Positions 1-9,400 of a DNA stretch of 64,000 nt are shown here, piece by piece. The DNA is from Bifidobacterium angulatum DSM 20098 = JCM 7096. GTDB taxonomy: Bacteria > Actinomycetota > Actinomycetes > Actinomycetales > Bifidobacteriaceae. Position 1 is the stretch's first letter; each line of letters begins with the position of its first letter. The position numbers and the translations under genes were made by a program. Where the stretch lies: the NCBI RefSeq assembly GCF_001025155.1, contig NZ_AP012322.1, positions 1,550,001 to 1,614,000 on the forward strand, in the 5' to 3' direction. The notes under the pieces were generated by a model. It was not told where the DNA came from, searched no databases, and saw only the letters and a program-made list of their open reading frames with translations.

Positions 1-1162
1 GCCCCTCCCTCAACGCCTCCTGGGAAGCGGCATAACTCAACCGCACATGCGTGTCAGCCGTCGCGGCACCGAAATCACGCCCCGGCGTCAACGCCACATG
101 CGCCTCGGCCAACGCGCGCTCGCAGAACGTCCACGCATCCAAACCAGTGGACGTGATGTTGAAATACGCATAGAACGCACCATTCGGCTCCACCTCCACC
201 GGCAGTCCGATGCGCTTGAGCCCGTCGACCACAATGCGCCGACGGGTCAGCAGCTCCTGGCGGCGGCGCTCGCATTCATCCAGACTGTCCTGGGTGAAGC
301 AGGCGAGCGCAGCGTGCTGCGTGGGGGTGTGTGCGCACAGGTAGTAGTTGGTGGCCAGGTCGTCCACGGCTTCGAGCACGTCATCGTCATCGGGCATGAC
401 GGCCCAGCCGAGACGCCATCCGGTCATGCCGAAGAACTTGGAGAAGCTGTTGCACACGATCGCCTCGTCGTCGCATTCGAGCACGGATTTGACTTCGCTG
501 CCATCCGGTTCGCGATCGGCCAGATCAAGGTAGGTTTCGTCCACGATGCGCCACATGCCATGCTCGCGCGCATACTCGCACACGCCCTTGAGCACATCGA
601 AGTCGATGGTGGTGCCGGTGGGATTGGACGGCGAGGTGATCATAACCGCCTTGGTGCGGTCGGTATGGTATTGGGCGACGAGTTCCGGGGTGAGGTGGAA
701 GCGGGTGGCGGCGCTGGTGGGCACGTCCACCACGGTTCCCTCGAAGCTTTTCACCAGCTCGCGATTGCAGGGGTATGAGGGGTCGGCGATAAGCACCTCA
801 TCGCCGGAATCGACGGTGAGGGCGGTGGCGAGCAACAGTGCCGCCGAGCCGCCTGAGGTGATGACGATGCGCTTGGGGTCGATGGTCAGACCGTGACGTT
901 CACGGTAGAAATCCGCGATGGCCTGGCGTAGTTCCGGTAATCCCATGGCCGCGGTGTATGGCAGGGCGCGACCGTCATATTGTTCGCGCATGGCGTCTCG
1001 AACGGCTGGTGGCGCGCCGAAATCAGGTTCGCCCAGGCTGAGTTTGACGACATCGATGCCGTTGGCGATCATTCGATCGGCTTGTTCGCCGAACACCATG
1101 GCGCGGAAGGGTTGCACCTCACGGGCACGACGGGACATAACAGGCTGCATTGCTTCACTCAT
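1..1162 (-). CDS. Class I/II pyridoxal-phosphate aminotransferase, 3' end cut by window edge
   Basis: The readable 387 residues cover most of a fold-type I aminotransferase (about 390-400 residues in the family). Near the N-terminus LGEPDFGAP and PYTAAMGLPELR match the substrate-side region, SPSNPTG is the classic aminotransferase signature, and NSFSKFFGMTGWRLGW carries the Lys that forms the Schiff base with PLP. The start is the ATG at 1160-1162 (MSEAMQPVMSRR). The stop lies outside the window. The family moves an amino group between an amino acid (often aspartate, alanine or an aromatic) and 2-oxoglutarate in the cytoplasm; the substrate cannot be told from sequence alone. The gene is divergent from the oxidoreductase at 1429, and its upstream region carries two copies of a 16-bp direct repeat that could be an operator. 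Confidence 0.9.
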   Translation of the reverse strand, partial: MSEAMQPVMSRRAREVQPFRAMVFGEQADRMIANGIDVVKLSLGEPDFGAPPAVRDAMREQYDGRALPYTAAMGLPELRQAIADFYRERHGLTIDPKRIVITSGGSAALLLATALTVDSGDEVLIADPSYPCNRELVKSFEGTVVDVPTSAATRFHLTPELVAQYHTDRTKAVMITSPSNPTGTTIDFDVLKGVCEYAREHGMWRIVDETYLDLADREPDGSEVKSVLECDDEAIVCNSFSKFFGMTGWRLGWAVMPDDDDVLEAVDDLATNYYLCAHTPTQHAALACFTQDSLDECERRRQELLTRRRIVVDGLKRIGLPVEVEPNGAFYAYFNITSTGLDAWTFCERALAEAHVALTPGRDFGAATADTHVRLSYAASQEALREG

Positions 1163-1176
1163 AGTCCCGTTGTATC

Positions 1177-1215
1177 CACACCATGCGACACCTTGTATTC
1201 ACACCATGCGACACC
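1177..1215. repeat. Pair of 16-bp direct repeats upstream of the aminotransferase
   Basis: CACACCATGCGACACC occurs at 1177-1192 and again at 1200-1215, a spacing of 23 bp (about two helical turns). The pair begins 15 bp upstream of the aminotransferase start codon, read on the minus strand as GGTGTCGCATGGTGTG twice. The position suits a repressor or activator site for that gene; the regulator is unknown. Confidence 0.55.
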
Positions 1216-1265
1216 GAGCCCCGCTTGTCCATGCCGCTTGCCGCTCCGGGCCGCCGGTATCCGCA

Positions 1266-1289
1266 GACTATCCGCATGACTATCCGCAT
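1266..1289. repeat. 12-bp tandem repeat (2 copies plus a partial one)
   Basis: GACTATCCGCAT occurs twice head to tail at 1266-1277 and 1278-1289, preceded by a partial copy (TATCCGCAGA). It lies in the 266-bp gap between the divergent aminotransferase and oxidoreductase genes. No function is evident. Confidence 0.5.
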
Positions 1290-1428
1290 GACGAAGCGAA
1301 CGCAACCGCAATACGTGTGAATACGTGATGATGGCACGGCGGATCGCAGCACACACAGGTAGCCATGCATCGGCGAATCCTCATACAATAAGCAGAGCAT
1401 CGGCATCCATTCGTATAGGAGGAACACC

Positions 1429-2481
1429 ATGAGTATGCTCAACGGCAGACGTGACGAGGCGGAACGCACCGGCAGAAAAGTGAATGTCGCCATTCTGGGC
1501 GCAGGTTCGATTGCCAACACCATGGCCACAACGCTGGTGAAGATGGCGGAAGACAGCCGGTATTCCAGCTGGATCCACCCGTATGCCGTGGCGGCGCGCG
1601 ACAAGGGGCGAGCCGAGGCATTCGCCGCGAAATACGGATTCGATACGGCGTATGGATCCTATGCGGATATGGCCGCGGACGACAATGTCGACCTGGTGTA
1701 TATCGCCACGCCGCACAATTTCCATGCCGAACAGGCGATCATGTGTCTTAAGGCCGGCAGGAACGTGCTGGTGGAGAAGGCGTTCACTGCCAATGCTGCG
1801 CAGGCTCGGGCACTGCTCAATGTGGCGGAGGAGACCGGACTGCTTGCCACGGAGGCGATTTGGACACGCTACCAGCCGAGTCGTGATCTTATCAACGAAC
1901 TGGTGCATAGCGGCGAATTGGGCACCATACGATCGGTACGCGCGGAACTCAGCTATGAGCTGCATGGGCGTGACCGTATCACGAATCCGGATCTCGCCGG
2001 AGGCGCACTGCTCGATGTGGGCGTGTACACATTGAATTTCATCGACATGGCGGTGGGTGCCGACCATGGACGTTCCATTGCCGACATCGTTACCACGATG
2101 GTGCCGTACAGCACCGGCGTGGATGCCACGAATACCACGGTATTGACCTATGACGATGGCCTGTTGGCAACCGCGACCAGTTCCAGAGCCGTGGCGTCGG
2201 ACCGTTCCGGCGTGATCTGCGGCGATAACGGGTATGCGGTGGTGACGAATATCAACAATCCGGAACGCATCGACGTGTACAACACGGATCATTCCCTTCG
2301 CCATAGCATCGCGGTGCCCGAACAGCTCACCGGGTACGAGTATGAGGTTGCGGCTGCGGCCAACGCGATTCTTGACGGCCGGACGGAATGCCCGGAAATG
2401 CCTCACGCCGATACGCTGCGCATTATGGAGCTTATGGATGAGATCCGCGGGCGTTGGGGGTTGAAGTACCCGTTCGAATAG
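1429..2481 (+). CDS. Gfo/Idh/MocA family NAD(P)-dependent oxidoreductase
   Basis: This 350-residue protein has the normal family length. An N-terminal Rossmann fold starts at about residue 18 (VAILGAGSIA), followed by VYIATPHNFHAEQ and LVEKAFTANAAQA. The latter is the cofactor-site Glu-Lys motif, with Ala where most members have Pro, as in the dihydrodiol-dehydrogenase-like branch. The C-terminal alpha/beta domain contains GGALLDVGVYTLNF, the usual substrate-side motif. An excellent ribosome-binding site (AGGAGG, 1418-1423) fixes the ATG at 1429. Members oxidise or reduce sugars, inositols or related diols with NAD(P). The substrate is not predictable here, and no sugar operon is adjacent. 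The gene stands alone, ending at a strong hairpin shared with the convergent helicase gene. Confidence 0.9.
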   Translation: MSMLNGRRDEAERTGRKVNVAILGAGSIANTMATTLVKMAEDSRYSSWIHPYAVAARDKGRAEAFAAKYGFDTAYGSYADMAADDNVDLVYIATPHNFHAEQAIMCLKAGRNVLVEKAFTANAAQARALLNVAEETGLLATEAIWTRYQPSRDLINELVHSGELGTIRSVRAELSYELHGRDRITNPDLAGGALLDVGVYTLNFIDMAVGADHGRSIADIVTTMVPYSTGVDATNTTVLTYDDGLLATATSSRAVASDRSGVICGDNGYAVVTNINNPERIDVYNTDHSLRHSIAVPEQLTGYEYEVAAAANAILDGRTECPEMPHADTLRIMELMDEIRGRWGLKYPFE

Positions 2482-2488
2482 AACGCCA

Positions 2489-2534
2489 ATGGCTGTGGGC
2501 GGCAATCGCAACGGCGATCGCCGCCCACAGCCAT
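2489..2534. terminator. Bidirectional terminator hairpin
   Basis: A perfect 15-bp stem (2489-2503 pairing with 2520-2534, ATGGCTGTGGGCGGC and its complement) lies between the convergent oxidoreductase gene (stop at 2481) and the helicase-nuclease gene (stop at 2596). The loop is 16 nt and there is no long T-run on either side. Confidence 0.7.
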
Positions 2535-2595
2535 GCTGTCATGTGTTCTCCCGACAGCAGGATCATCGGCATTCCGAACCGTTCGGCATCCCGGG

Positions 2596-5500
2596 CTAGT
2601 CATCGTCCGACGCTTGCGGAACACCTGCCCCCAATTCGGCGATGATGGCGTTGCGAGGCTTCATTTCAGCATGCAACTCGCGTAACGACTCGTCGGCTTC
2701 GCTCACGTAATACAGCGTGGCATCGATGGCTTCCAACGGTACGTTCTCGATTTCGGCGAGCAGCAGACGGTACATGTCGAGTTGGAGGAGTTTGCGGGCG
2801 GTGTCTTCACTACTGGTCGGGCGATGCCCCGTCTTCCAATCGACGATGGTGAACCGTTTCGTCCGATCCTGCGGGTCAAGCCCGCCAAAGAACACGGCGT
2901 CCAGCTTGCCGTTAACCACCTGACCGTTCAGATCGCCTATGGATACGACGATCTGGCGTTCCGCCCAGACCGGCACGCGTTGCGCCCAAGCCGACGAGGC
3001 AAGGCGACGCTCCCATTCCAGCACGGACGAATCCGCGTCGCCGCTCTGGCAGGCTTGTACGGCTTTATCCAGCTCCTGCAGCATGCCACTTCTGGATTCT
3101 CCGCTTTCCTCTGGGTGCATGGCGTTCATGAAACGCTCCGCCCAGGCATGGAATCTCGTGCCGGCCGAGGCCGCGGGGGACGCCACGGATGGTATCGGGC
3201 GGATAATGCCACGCCAGAACCGTGTCTCATCCCGACCGCTCAACCCGCCGGCGAGCGCCTGCAATCCGGTTACGCTCTGCCTGGAAGCGGCCATGACGCG
3301 TTGGGCTTTCCGTCTGACCGCCGCATCCAGGGCGTCACCGTCCAGCATGCCGGTCATCAGATCCTCGTCCGCTACCAACATGCGGGCCTTGTCGTATAGG
3401 CTTTGCCCATTGTTTTCAGGATTATGGCAATCCACATCCGATGTGGCATTGGATGCGGCGTCGTCTGCATCAGCTCCGGTCATGGCCTGCCGCACCTGTT
3501 TTGCGCTTTGCAGCAGCGAGTCGCCCACTTCCCGGCTGAGACGCGCCGGCCAGGGAAGACTGGTTTGGGCATCGTGCGTTTCGGGTTCTTCCAGCCAGGC
3601 CGCGCCAACGACCATATCCTCGTATTCGCGGGCGTGATCGCCCACAAAGTACCCTTCCGGCAAGGCGATCTGCTCATCGGCCCCTTCCGGCAGGTTCGAT
3701 GGAGTTGTCGCGATATCGTTATGGATGCGCAACGAGTCATGCACTTCCTGCCAGAACACCGACGGCTTGGATTTTCGCGTTTTGGCGCCCAATACGCGCG
3801 GGTCGCGCCCTTCCTCTCCAGTCTGGCAATAGGTGAGCAGCAGATCCCTGCGAGCTCGGGTGAGCGCCACGTAGGCGAGTCGTCGTTCATCGCAATGGTA
3901 GCGGCGCCCGTATTCCTCGACCTGTGTAAGGTACAGGGAATCCGGATCCATGGCTCCGATCTCATCATCGAAGGCACGCAGTGTGCCAAACACTTCGTCA
4001 TCGATGGTTTCCGCCGCGTCCAGCAGTTCCAAGGACTCGATGGGATCCGCTTCGCCGGGCGCATCATGCGGGAATCGTGGCAGAATGCCGGCATCGGCGC
4101 GCACCGGCACGGGGACCGCGTCGATTGTCGTCAGCCATGACGTGGCGGTCTCGCAGTATTCCGGAGCTTCCCACACGCCGTCGTGCCACCCGCCCGGATG
4201 GCGTTCGTCGACCTTGACGGCAAGCGAATCGCCTTGCTTGCTGGGGAACACGCCTTCGCCGAGTTCCACCACCGCGACCGCATCCCATTCAAGCCCTTTG
4301 GACTGGTGGATCGTCATGAGTTCGACATCGGCACCGCTATCGGCGTTCAGGGTGGACGTCTCGTCTTCGATGGTTCGCAGCGTATCCGTCCACGCCATGA
4401 ATCCGCGCAATGTCGGCGCCTGACCGGCCGCGATCTCCGATAGGTACGTGTCCACCAGATCGATGATGGCCTCCACGGGGATTCGGGCGACAGTGGGGTT
4501 TACCGTGCCGTCGCCATGCAACGCCTGCGCGACCACGGCATCCACGTCCAGTTCCAGCGCCTGCGTCGCGGTACGCACCACATCCGACAAGGGCCTGCCG
4601 ATCGCGTCGCACACCGTGCGCAGCACGGCGCCGGCGCGGATGATCGTCCGAGCATCGTGTTCGTCGATGCGGGAGCAGCGTTCCAACTGTTCCGGCAGAT
4701 CGTCGCGCAGCAGCAGATCGGCTACGAACACGCTGTTGATCACGCTATCGCGATGTTCTCGGACCAGAGCGTCCCATTGCCCGCGCGGCGCGTCCGCCGG
4801 GACCAGACCGGCCATGACCAGGGCTCGATATTGGGATTCAAGATTCAGCGTATTGGCAATACCGGCAAGAGCGGCCAGGGCCGTGGCTCCCAGTCCGAAG
4901 CGTGGGGTGGCGAGCAGCCGCATCAGCGAGGCGCTGTCGCTATGGTCGCAGGCTACGCGCAGCAGCGAGAGAATATCGCGCACTTCGGGGCGTTCGAGCA
5001 TTGCGGAATATCCGACCGCCACAGCGCTCAGACCGGACTGTTCCAGCGCCTGCTGGAACAACGGCATTTTTGCCTTCGAACGGAACAGCACCGCAACGCT
5101 TCCCTTATGTTCGCCACTCTGGCCGGCATGGGTGTTGCGCGCGATGGCTTCATGGCAGAATCGCACCACACCGTCGATCTCCTGCCCCAAGGTCTCGTAG
5201 CCGAGCACGCCAACCGTGCCGGATGGGGCATTGTCTAAGGGGGCGAGCTCGTTCACGTCCACTTCCCGCATCGGCGAACTGCTAGGACGGCTTGGCGTGC
5301 CACGCAACGGCATGGTGAGATTGTTCGCGGCTTCCAGTACCAGCTTCGCATTGCGCCGGGTAACGCTTAGGGAATACGGCTTGCGTTCGGGTGGCAGATG
5401 AAAATCGCGTTGGAACATGCGGAAAGCGCCGGGGCTTGCTCCTCGCCAGGCATAGATCGATTGGAAGGGGTCGCCCACCGCGCTCACAGCGGTGCCTTCG

Positions 5501-6462
5501 CCTCGGAACAGGGTGGCGATAAGCGCCGCCTGCGTGGTGGATGTGTCCTGGTATTCGTCGAGCAGCACATGGCTGAACCGTTTGCGATAGCGGGCCCCGA
5601 TGGAGGGGAAACGAGTGACGAGCTGGTATGCGGCGATGGTGAAATCGCTGAATTCCGCCATATTCAGCCGTCGTTTCTCCGCGGCATAGGCCTCTACCAG
5701 ATCGAGCATCACGTTGCGTTGTTCGGCGGTCTGCACAAGCGAGGCGCACGTGTAGACGCAGGCCGCATGCGCGTCACGCTGATATGAGGCGACCTTCTGC
5801 GCCCAGCTTTCGTCCGTGTCTTTCTTCAACCGCTTCTGACGCTTGAGTTTCACCGCTTGTTCGGGAATATCCTCGCCTTCGATGACGGATCGCACCTGCT
5901 TGACGAAAGCGTCATCCCAGGCGCGCACTTTCGCTATGGCCGAAGGCATGTCGGCGACATCGCCGCCGATCATAGAACTGGCAATGGCATCGCTTAGCGC
6001 GCGAACATGCGCCGTGACCTGACTGAATGAACCGAGTCCCTTGCCCTGCAGCATATCCATATGACGTTCGACCGTATTGGCCGCCAGCTGCAACGCCCCG
6101 GCCTCGCTCAACGGCTGTGTGTTCTGGTCGAAGCCCACGAGCAGACCGTACTGGCGCACAATGGATTGGAAGAACGCGTCATAGGTGAACACCGCAGGTT
6201 TGAGGAACATGCGATCCTGATCATGCTCGTCATCGGCAAGCACCGCCGCGGAGACCCTGGACAGCAGCTCGCCCGCTGCCTTACGGGTGAAGGTGAGGCC
6301 GAGAATACGTTCGGGAGCCACGCCATGCTCGATGAGCGACACGATGCGACGCGTCATGGTGTAGGTTTTGCCTGATCCCGCACCGGCGACCACAAGCACG
6401 TCGCTGCCGACCGGAGCGTTGATGACTTTGGCTTGTTCCGGACTATCGGTGAATGTGCTCAT
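2596..6462 (-). CDS. UvrD/RecB-type DNA helicase with C-terminal nuclease domain (AdnB-like)
   Basis: The 1288-residue protein carries a full superfamily 1A helicase: motif I VVAGAGSGKT near residue 25, motif II LLDEYQDTS, motif III GDPFQSIYAWRG, motif V MTIHQSKGLEWD and motif VI VALTRARRD. A C-terminal PD-(D/E)XK (RecB-like) nuclease follows, with GTRFHAWAE, GKLDAVF, VDWKTG (near residue 1208) and QLDMYR. The start is the ATG at 6460-6462 (MSTFTDSPEQ), which overlaps the stop of the upstream partner gene in an ATGA, so the two are probably translationally coupled. A longer frame reaches upstream to 6531 but lies inside the partner gene. Paired subunits, each with motor and nuclease, are the layout of actinobacterial AdnAB, which resects double-strand breaks for recombination. 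The canonical motor motifs fit AdnB, the strong motor; the A/B assignment is inferred from mycobacteria. Confidence 0.9.
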   Translation of the reverse strand: MSTFTDSPEQAKVINAPVGSDVLVVAGAGSGKTYTMTRRIVSLIEHGVAPERILGLTFTRKAAGELLSRVSAAVLADDEHDQDRMFLKPAVFTYDAFFQSIVRQYGLLVGFDQNTQPLSEAGALQLAANTVERHMDMLQGKGLGSFSQVTAHVRALSDAIASSMIGGDVADMPSAIAKVRAWDDAFVKQVRSVIEGEDIPEQAVKLKRQKRLKKDTDESWAQKVASYQRDAHAACVYTCASLVQTAEQRNVMLDLVEAYAAEKRRLNMAEFSDFTIAAYQLVTRFPSIGARYRKRFSHVLLDEYQDTSTTQAALIATLFRGEGTAVSAVGDPFQSIYAWRGASPGAFRMFQRDFHLPPERKPYSLSVTRRNAKLVLEAANNLTMPLRGTPSRPSSSPMREVDVNELAPLDNAPSGTVGVLGYETLGQEIDGVVRFCHEAIARNTHAGQSGEHKGSVAVLFRSKAKMPLFQQALEQSGLSAVAVGYSAMLERPEVRDILSLLRVACDHSDSASLMRLLATPRFGLGATALAALAGIANTLNLESQYRALVMAGLVPADAPRGQWDALVREHRDSVINSVFVADLLLRDDLPEQLERCSRIDEHDARTIIRAGAVLRTVCDAIGRPLSDVVRTATQALELDVDAVVAQALHGDGTVNPTVARIPVEAIIDLVDTYLSEIAAGQAPTLRGFMAWTDTLRTIEDETSTLNADSGADVELMTIHQSKGLEWDAVAVVELGEGVFPSKQGDSLAVKVDERHPGGWHDGVWEAPEYCETATSWLTTIDAVPVPVRADAGILPRFPHDAPGEADPIESLELLDAAETIDDEVFGTLRAFDDEIGAMDPDSLYLTQVEEYGRRYHCDERRLAYVALTRARRDLLLTYCQTGEEGRDPRVLGAKTRKSKPSVFWQEVHDSLRIHNDIATTPSNLPEGADEQIALPEGYFVGDHAREYEDMVVGAAWLEEPETHDAQTSLPWPARLSREVGDSLLQSAKQVRQAMTGADADDAASNATSDVDCHNPENNGQSLYDKARMLVADEDLMTGMLDGDALDAAVRRKAQRVMAASRQSVTGLQALAGGLSGRDETRFWRGIIRPIPSVASPAASAGTRFHAWAERFMNAMHPEESGESRSGMLQELDKAVQACQSGDADSSVLEWERRLASSAWAQRVPVWAERQIVVSIGDLNGQVVNGKLDAVFFGGLDPQDRTKRFTIVDWKTGHRPTSSEDTARKLLQLDMYRLLLAEIENVPLEAIDATLYYVSEADESLRELHAEMKPRNAIIAELGAGVPQASDDD

Positions 6463-9400
6463 GCCTGCCTCGTTTCGAATACGGTATCGACCTGTCCCGC
6501 GCATGCAGGGCATACATCCGTCATACGGCAATGCCCCTTATGCTGCCTTGTGGGATGCGCGACGATCACATGCGAGCGGCTCGCCGCAGCCGCGTAGAAT
6601 ACGCGTGCGATCATGGTCAGCGACCACATGGCCTGTGTGCCGTTCCATGAGAGGAACCCCTGCCATGCATTGTCGTCCACCGCATCCAGCGCACTCGGCT
6701 TGCCCGCGGGCAATGGGGGAATATCCGTGAACTTGTCCAACCGCGGGTAGTGGTCACGCGCCACGAATCCTTCGGCGTTCAACGCCCCGTTGAGGAACAA
6801 CGGCGGCTGGAAGGCGCTTTCCGGTGAATAGCTGGAGGCCGGAGCGGCGTCATCCTGCACGTAGAACAGGCCGCTTTGCGCGATATGAGGCCGCTCCCCC
6901 GCCCTGCCATGCTCGGGGAACATAAGCCCCAACTGGTAGCAGACCAGCTGAAGATCATTGAAAATCTCCGCAAGCTGGCGTTTCCGCCCTGTTTTGTAGT
7001 CGATAAGACGGATGGTCTGGCTGCCATCGCGTAGCCGCCGCATCTCCTTGCGGTCGATTCGGCCGGACAATCGTACCGTCAGATCCTCACGCATGCCCTC
7101 CGGCCATCCGCCGACCAGTATTCCCATAAGCTGCATCAATGCGGTTCTGCCTACAGGACTCATGCCCGGCAATGCATTGTAGGCCATGCAGATATCATCA
7201 AGCCCGAAGCGCGCGGAGAACTCCTCCTCGCATGAGGCGCTTTCCAACGTGCCGATGTCGAATTTCCCCTCGTTCTTGTTCAAGTAGCTGCTTGCATTGC
7301 TTTCCACGAAATAGGATGCCAGATTATGCAGGGTCGTTTCGGCCTGTTCGTCCTTGAGCATGGCGGTATACCGTTCGGCGGCCTTGGCGATGCTGCTGAA
7401 ATCCGGTTTGATCGCGTCGTAGATGTCGACAAGCCTGTGGGCGACGGCATCGACCGCGCCTTCGACGGACGAACCCGCCACGGCACCCGGAAGGTCAAGA
7501 CCCTCCGCGCTGCCCTTCTGCGCGACGGCATGGATGAGCGTGCCGAAGCTTGTGGCGGCGGAACCGATGCGCGGGCCTGCAAAACGATTCTCCAGCAGCC
7601 AGCACACCGGGCAGGCCCAGAGGTTGTCCACTGCGGACGGGGACAATGTGACGACAGGGCTGCCGTTGTCGTCCAAGGTTTCCTCGACGCTTCTCGATGT
7701 GATGCCGGCCTTCCGCGCAGCATCCGCCGTGTTCTGTGCGCCGTCCCGCCTTTCGGTGCTATCCGCGCCGTCGAGGAACGGCCAGTAATCGGGATCGGCG
7801 ACATCGATGCCATGCTCGGCAAGCAGCGCGAGCGTCTTCCTGGCATCGCACGCCTGCGGCGAATGCTCCGGGTAGCGGGCAAGCATGACGCGCGCCTGGG
7901 CGACCAGTCCGCGCGGATCGGCATCCAGACCGGCAAATTCACCGTTATCGCCGGATTCCCCCACCGTGGCGAATGTCACGGCATCGATGTCACGTGGGCA
8001 ATGCTCCGGCAAATAGCCGTACATGAAATCCGATGGCGTCGTATCGTCGCTCAACACGGCGCTGACCATCACCAAGGCACCGCGGGTGATCGCCACCAGA
8101 AAGCTTTTCTTCTCGCTGGCGAGAACCGTTTCCAACCGCGCATCGTGCCCGCTGCTGCAAGGTTGCGCCGCGGCGTCGCCATGAAGAACGACATCGGCAA
8201 GATCCTCGCCGCCGAACAGTGTGGCGCGTTCGGCAAGATTCGGCCACACATCCTGTTGCAACGCGGGAATCCACACGCACGCCCAATGCCTGCCCGAAGC
8301 GCCGGCCGGCGTGGTCAATGTCACGGCCTGTTCCACCGGCCCGGTCTTCGCCAGGGAATCCGCTTCGATCTCCATGGAACGCACCTGGTCGATAAACCCG
8401 TCAATATCCGTTCCGATCATGCCGCCCTGCGCATATTGGAACAGTCTCATGGCCGCGTCCAGCCTGTCGTTGGCGGCACGACCCTCCGGCGTGTTCATCA
8501 ATGCCATGCGCTGCCAGTGCTCGGCCACGCCGGTAACATCCCATGCCAAAGCCAGCACGAACTGAGGTTCCTTCGACGGCAGGGACCGCATTCCCTCCGC
8601 CACGCGGTCGATCAGGCGGAACACCCTTTGGAACGCCTTAAGATGCGGGCCGCCCCCTACGACGCTGCCGATCACCCCCAGCATGTCGGCGCATGGAGCC
8701 GCCTTCCCGTCCAGAGCGAGCATGGCGTACTGCGACAGCACACTGAACGCCGCAGGCCGCTCTTCGCCTGTGCCGTCGGCCACATCGGCAATCTGAATCG
8801 TCATATCGGCACCATTGCGCCGCTCGGACTCCTTCAGAGCCTCCCATTCACGCACAATGCGCGCAAGTTCGCTGCCGTCGACCGCGCGCCCTGCGGTTTC
8901 GTCGGTGGGCTCGTCTGCAACCGCATGCCCGTTGGGATCGTCGGCCACCCCTTCGAGCCCCGCCAACGATTCCAATGAGCTCATGGCGGATTCGATCGGT
9001 TCGATACGCGCAGGCGCCCCCTCACCAGGCTTGCCACCAGTGGTGACCAACGCACTGCCCATAAGCGCGGCGATACGCGAACGGGCGAACGCGCCGATGT
9101 TTTTCAGACTCATATCGGTACCATCAAGTCCCTGCTCGCGCAGTTGGGCCAATTCGATCAACGCGAACAATCCCTGCACAAACGGTTCGGATTTCAACGG
9201 TCGGGTTACCGACGAATACCGGACCGGTACCCCGTCGCGCCGAAGTCGTTCGCCGAATTGGCGCACGGTGGCATTGTCGTGGGCGATGACGGCCATGTCG
9301 TTCCATTCGGTTCCCCTGTCGAGATGGGAGCGTTTGATGCGCCACACCACATCGTCAAGCTCCTCGCGTGCACTGCGGTAGATGGCGGTTTGCAGCGAGT

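Noticed and set aside
1381..2511. A 376-codon minus-strand frame opposite the Gfo/Idh/MocA gene
   Set aside because: Composition is His/Arg-rich without motifs; the plus-strand gene has a strong ribosome-binding site and Rossmann motif.
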